Below are positions 60,027 to 64,000 of a stretch of DNA of 64,000 bases, piece after piece; the stretch's first letter is position 1, and every line of letters starts with the position of its first letter. A program made the position numbers and the translations under genes. The stretch covers positions 570,151,095 to 570,215,094 of the forward strand of contig NC_081405.1 in the NCBI RefSeq assembly GCF_030272615.1, written 5' to 3'. The notes below the pieces were generated by a model. That model saw only the letters and a list, made by a program, of their open reading frames with translations, was not told the DNA's origin and did not search any database. Source of the DNA: Cryptomeria japonica. Lineage: Eukaryota; Streptophyta; Pinopsida; Cupressales; Cupressaceae.

Positions 60027-61010
60027 ATGTTGAGGAAGATCTTATCACTGGTAGAGATGGAAAACTTGAGAAAGCAATTGGAAACAACTCTTACAGACTA
60101 TGATGCAGAAAAAGTGAAGAATATCAAACTTGAGGATGATCTGAAAGTTGCTTAGGATATTATTCAAGCACTTCAAGAGAATTTTACTATTGCAAGGAAC
60201 AAGAGGAGAGAACTTTGTGAAAAGATGCAGAATGAGGAAAATGAAAAGGAAACTCTTAATGATTTGGTAAACAAGCCAAGACAAGAAATCAGTACAACAA
60301 AGAATGAGATGCAGAATATGACTATGAGATTCTGTAAAGAAATTGAAGACAAAAAGAAGAATAAAGAAGACTTGGTTAGAAGACTAAATGATGCTGGAAA
60401 TGAAAACACAAGACCCAGTCATGAAAGTGATATGTTGAAGACAGATCTTATGCACACACAAAATTATAGAACTAGACTCATGAGATAGAAAAGAATCTTG
60501 GAAAATGAACTGACTGTTGCAAATCAACACAAGGAGAAATTCATGAAAAGTTCAGAAGAACTTGGTGACATGCTGAAGAATCAGAAACCTAATGGTGATA
60601 CAAATGGCCTTGGCTTTGAAGTTGGTGAAAGCTCAAGTACTGCAAACAATCATGATCATAGCAAATCAGTAAGACTACCTACTGCTTGCAAATTTAATGG
60701 CAAATTCTTTAACTGTAACAAGTATGGTCATAGAGAAAATCAGTGTAGATCTAGAATTCATCTGAATACTAATACACCCACCAGTCAATGTTCTAAATAC
60801 AACAGAGTTGGTCATAATTCAGAGAATTGTAGAATGAATGTAAGATGTTATATTTGTGGAATATTTGGACACTTATCCAATCAATGCAGAACACATACTG
60901 GCATAGGATATGGGAAAGCTATTTAGAAGAAGAATGTGACTTGTTATGCATGTAACAAAATTGGACATATTGCAAAATTTTGTAATGCAAGAATTCTCAA
61001 AACAATGGAT
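60027..61010 (+). pseudogene. Element B ORF1: coiled-coil and four-zinc-knuckle protein, lightly broken
   Basis: From ATG 60027 one frame runs to 60926, broken only by TAG at about 60153 and 60486. It continues past another TAG to 61003. The first 200 residues are strongly charged and heptad-like (coiled coil). Four knuckle motifs follow: FNCNKYGHRENQC (first Cys missing in this copy), CSKYNRVGHNSENC (second Cys replaced by Tyr, as in A), CYICGIFGHLSNQC and CYACNKIGHIAKFC, the last two complete. The layout suggests a gag-like RNA-binding role but lacks a recognisable capsid domain. Confidence 0.72.
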
Positions 61011-61406
61011 TAGAAAGTTAGATCTGAATGTTGATGGGAATACTCCTCCACCGGTAGAACAGAGTAACACTCCACTGACAGGAGACTCTTCATCTAACTG
61101 GAGAAAAATCCTTTTGGGGTTTACCAATAAAATGAAAAACTTGCTATTATTCCCTCGGTTGATGATGAGAAGTTGAAATTACTTCTATATCGACAGATGA
61201 GTTAAGTTGTGACTTAACCAGTGAGCATTAAATATGGTAGTTGGAGAAAATAACATTATAAAGCAAAAGTTTTGGCTCCTTTTTCATTCACCGAGCATTC
61301 AAATCTTCGAGAGCGTGAAAATTCCTAAGCGAAGGCATTCTAAGCAAAGAAGTGAAGCAATCCATCAAAGCATTCATCCCTAAGGCAGATTGAGGTATTT
61401 ATAGCT

Positions 61407-64000
61407 ATGGCATCTTCACCAACTCTTGAATTTATTGCAAACCCTACTATTGTTGAGTTTATTAAGTGCCCTAGACCCGTTTTCAAACTAGTTCCCGAAA
61501 TTGCAAAGAAAGATGATAGCATAGGTGCATTTTCTAAAATTCCTAAGGGAGTAGTATATGCTGAAGACCCTAGGATGTATATACATTATCATATTGAGGA
61601 ACTAGGTGATGATGAGATTAAGAATATGTATAAGTTTGTGATTTGTGATGAGTCTGGAAATATCAATCTAGAACACAAAATAGCAGAAACCCTTGGTTTT
61701 ACTGAAATTTTTAGTATCCTGGATTTTCCCAAGGATATCATAATGATTGTGTTAAGTAGAGTACATATTGAATTTTTATGGCTGGATTCAATCTATAAAA
61801 TCACAAAAGAAGTGATAGAAGTTGTAACAGGGTTACCCTCCACCAGTAACAGACTTGACAAAACAAAGAAGGTCCCAAATGACATAGTGGTAAACCTAAC
61901 CGATGCAACATTTGATAAAAGGTTTTTAAGAGTAAACGATGTAAAAGACATTGATTTCAGATTTATCAGTATGATCTTAGGTTATAAGGCTACACATGCA
62001 AATAGGTTAAATTCAGTTTCTAGCCTATGTATCAAAAGTGCCTATGATATGGTCAATGATAATGCAAGAAAAGATATACGTGAATGGCTTAAAGATGAGT
62101 TGATAGAAAATTTGGGAAACATTAAAAGAGATAAGAAAGGAATATTCAGATTTGGAAACTTACTTGTTTGTTTGATGTTGTACATAACCAAGAAAGTACT
62201 CAGTATTGGTACAAAAGAGTTTGGCTTTGACATATCGGTAGGAAAATAACTATTAGGTTTACTAAACCATGGGAGAGAACCGGGAGAAAAACCTAAATGA
62301 GTATTTTCAAGAATTAAAGGCTCGAATGAAAACTAGAGTAAGATTGTCACAAGCTATTATGGATAAATATCAGAAAGAAATCTATTTTGTGATCAAGAAA
62401 AATGAAATCTGGATGGAGGCAGTTATCCCTAGAACTATTTGGGTAACTGAAATGGGCTATGAAACAGATGACAACATCATAGAAACTTATGTAAAAGACC
62501 TCCTTGAAGCTCCAAAGGAACCGGAAGAGAAAGTGTTTGGTAGTTCTGAAACAATAGAAAGTACTATTCAATCTAGGAAAAGGGTTAAGAAAGTCCAAGC
62601 AACTGTAAGAAAAGGAAACCGACAGGCAAAGGCAATCAAGGAAGATGTTTTGAGACAAACTAGTATAAGTGAAAGTGAGTTGAAGCACCTCAACCGAAAA
62701 CTCATCTTTCATCGGTTGGAACTTCTTATGAGAGTGATATAGCAACAGTATTTAAATAAAAGGGTAGAAAGGAAAACAAAACCCACACCGGTACCCTCTC
62801 CTACACCAAAAAGAAAAAGACAAAAACAACAAGCAGTAAGGCCTCTAGCAAAGAAAATGATTCCTAAGAAGAAGAAGGTGAAACAAGATATTGCTCCAAT
62901 AGACAAACTTCTTAGTGAAATTACAAAGGATGGTAAGCTGAAGAACATAAACAAAATATACATTACACTATCAGCTAATGATAAGGAAAGCATAGAGAAC
63001 AGTGTAATTTTACACTTAGATATATATACAAGAAATTTTTGATGAAAATTGTTGATGAAATTCCAAATGATCTGTATAGGAGACTTGAAGCTAGAAGATT
63101 AGCCATTGTTGAGCTGGATAAGAAAATTAAGATTAAAAAATTACTTGCAATGCATCTAGTTAACTCACCTGATGAAATAGACAAATTAATCAGTGAAGCA
63201 AATCGGACAGTATTCTCCACTGCACACCAGCATGTAGTGCTAATGGCTGGTAGAGTAAATGAAGTATCTGAGGAAATAATAGATGCATGGGATATATTAT
63301 TTGTGGAAAAAATAAAAAGAGGAAGAATTACTTAGGCCAAAAACTATTAAAGTATATGAAAAGGACAGAGATAAGGGGAAAGGTAAGGTAGGTGGACCAC
63401 CAAGCCTGAAAATAATTGACATTGTGCCCCTAGCTCTTCCAGATACTCTACCTATAGACACTACTGACAGACAACCGGCCACAGAGAGTATGGAAACTCT
63501 AGTAGAGGATACAAATCCTAATTCTAAAATTTTATATACAGTAAATGTAGACACATAGGAAGTAAATGTTGTAGTTGACAGAGAAACCATTGAGGATAAG
63601 GAGAAAAATGTGACTACTGAGTCACCGGCTGTAGAGGTTGAGATAAACATAGAAAAACCTACACAGGAAGAGAAACCGACAGAGGATACCATAGAGAAAT
63701 TGGTAGATACAACAAAAAAGCCATCTGAAGAACTGGCAAAAGAGAGTTCAGAGGTACAAACTGAGATTACATCTAAGAAACCAGCAGTTAAAACCTCAGA
63801 GAAATCCTTTGAGACATAGATAGAGAAACCAAAATAGGTACAGGTTGAAGCTCAATTTTAGACAGAGACAGAGCCACCAGCCCAATCTGAAAAGCAAAAA
63901 CCTTTGTTTGTGGAAATGCAAACACAGATTGACCTACCAGAGGTCGAATCAAGTAAATTAATTACCACAATCAGTAGCATGGCTATTGTAAATACTATTG
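61407..64000 (+). pseudogene. Element B ORF2: long unrecognised protein, incomplete
   Basis: ATG at 61407. The first 280 codons are open (61407-62249). A small indel near 62250 shifts the frame, which goes on at 62269-62742 with PRTIWVTEMGYETDDN, the best conserved block shared with Element A. A basic Lys/Arg stretch (PKRKRQKQ, near 62810) could be a nuclear localisation signal. A helical segment (YRRLEARRLAIV, near 63075) is shared with A. The visible end (63610 onward) is a Glu/Lys/Pro/Thr-rich low-complexity tail that runs off the window. No known enzymatic motif is seen. Confidence 0.65.

Larger units (their letters stand above)
59197..64000 (+). mobile_element. Element B: second member of the Element A family, cut by the window end
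   Basis: An LTR (59197-59985), a primer site, a coiled-coil and four-knuckle ORF1 and a long ORF2 repeat the layout of Element A with clear protein-level similarity but strong divergence. No RT, protease or integrase is visible in the 4 kb of internal sequence. The 3' LTR lies outside the window, so element length and target duplications cannot be checked. Confidence 0.8.

Noticed and set aside
1-64000. tRNA, rRNA, CRISPR arrays, bacterial-type operons, host genes
   Set aside because: I found no cloverleaf, rRNA-like stretch, regular spacer array or exon series. tRNA-like matches are only primer-binding sites.

Overview
This window looks like intergenic DNA from a plant nuclear genome with a high repeat load. 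I see no tRNA, rRNA, CRISPR array or recognisable host gene. Almost everything coding-like belongs to plant-type retroelements: L1-type LINEs with a C-terminal RNase H, Ty3/gypsy chromovirus and Tat-type elements, and Ty1/copia. AT-rich spacers and long (AC)n/(AT)n microsatellites separate them. Deep nesting, old nonsense-ridden copies and no host exon over 64 kb suit a large-genome plant, possibly a gymnosperm. That lineage guess is weak.

Layout, left to right. (1) 1-5.3 kb: an unclassified repeat in two direct copies 3.8 kb apart, with AT-rich spacer. (2) 5.3-11.7 kb: a decayed plus-strand LINE (LINE-A) with ORF1, endonuclease, RT, zf-RVT and RNase H. (3) 12.4-31.6 kb: a 2.4 kb tandem duplication. 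Its first unit is split at a TA microsatellite by a minus-strand LINE (LINE-B), and LINE-B is itself split by a 7.9 kb gypsy chromovirus with 5-bp target-site duplications (ATAGG). (4) 32.2-46.8 kb: Element A, an LTR element (TTTAT duplications) with no RT, integrase or protease. It carries a coiled-coil plus zinc-knuckle ORF1 and a long unrecognised ORF2. Its 3' LTR is interrupted by a one-LTR Tat-type gypsy whose 814- and 1027-codon frames are separated by a single stop. (5) 48.7-58.7 kb: an internally deleted minus-strand gypsy (AATAA duplications), interrupted by a young minus-strand copia (TCTCC duplications). (6) 59.2 kb to the window end: Element B, a second diverged member of the Element A family, running off the edge.

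The most interesting pattern is the relation between Elements A and B and the copia at 50.6-57.3 kb. They share LTR ends, an internal LTR block and the primer-binding site. Element A also shares the whole 3' untranslated region with its repeated polypurine tracts, and has nearly the same unit length (about 6.67 versus 6.69 kb). Their coding content is completely different. The simplest reading is a non-autonomous family that uses the copia machinery while carrying its own two ORFs. ORF2 is conserved between A and B, and I do not recognise it.

Most frames in the window are broken by stops one C-to-T or G-to-A transition away from Gln, Arg or Trp codons. This is consistent with long-term cytosine methylation and silencing.
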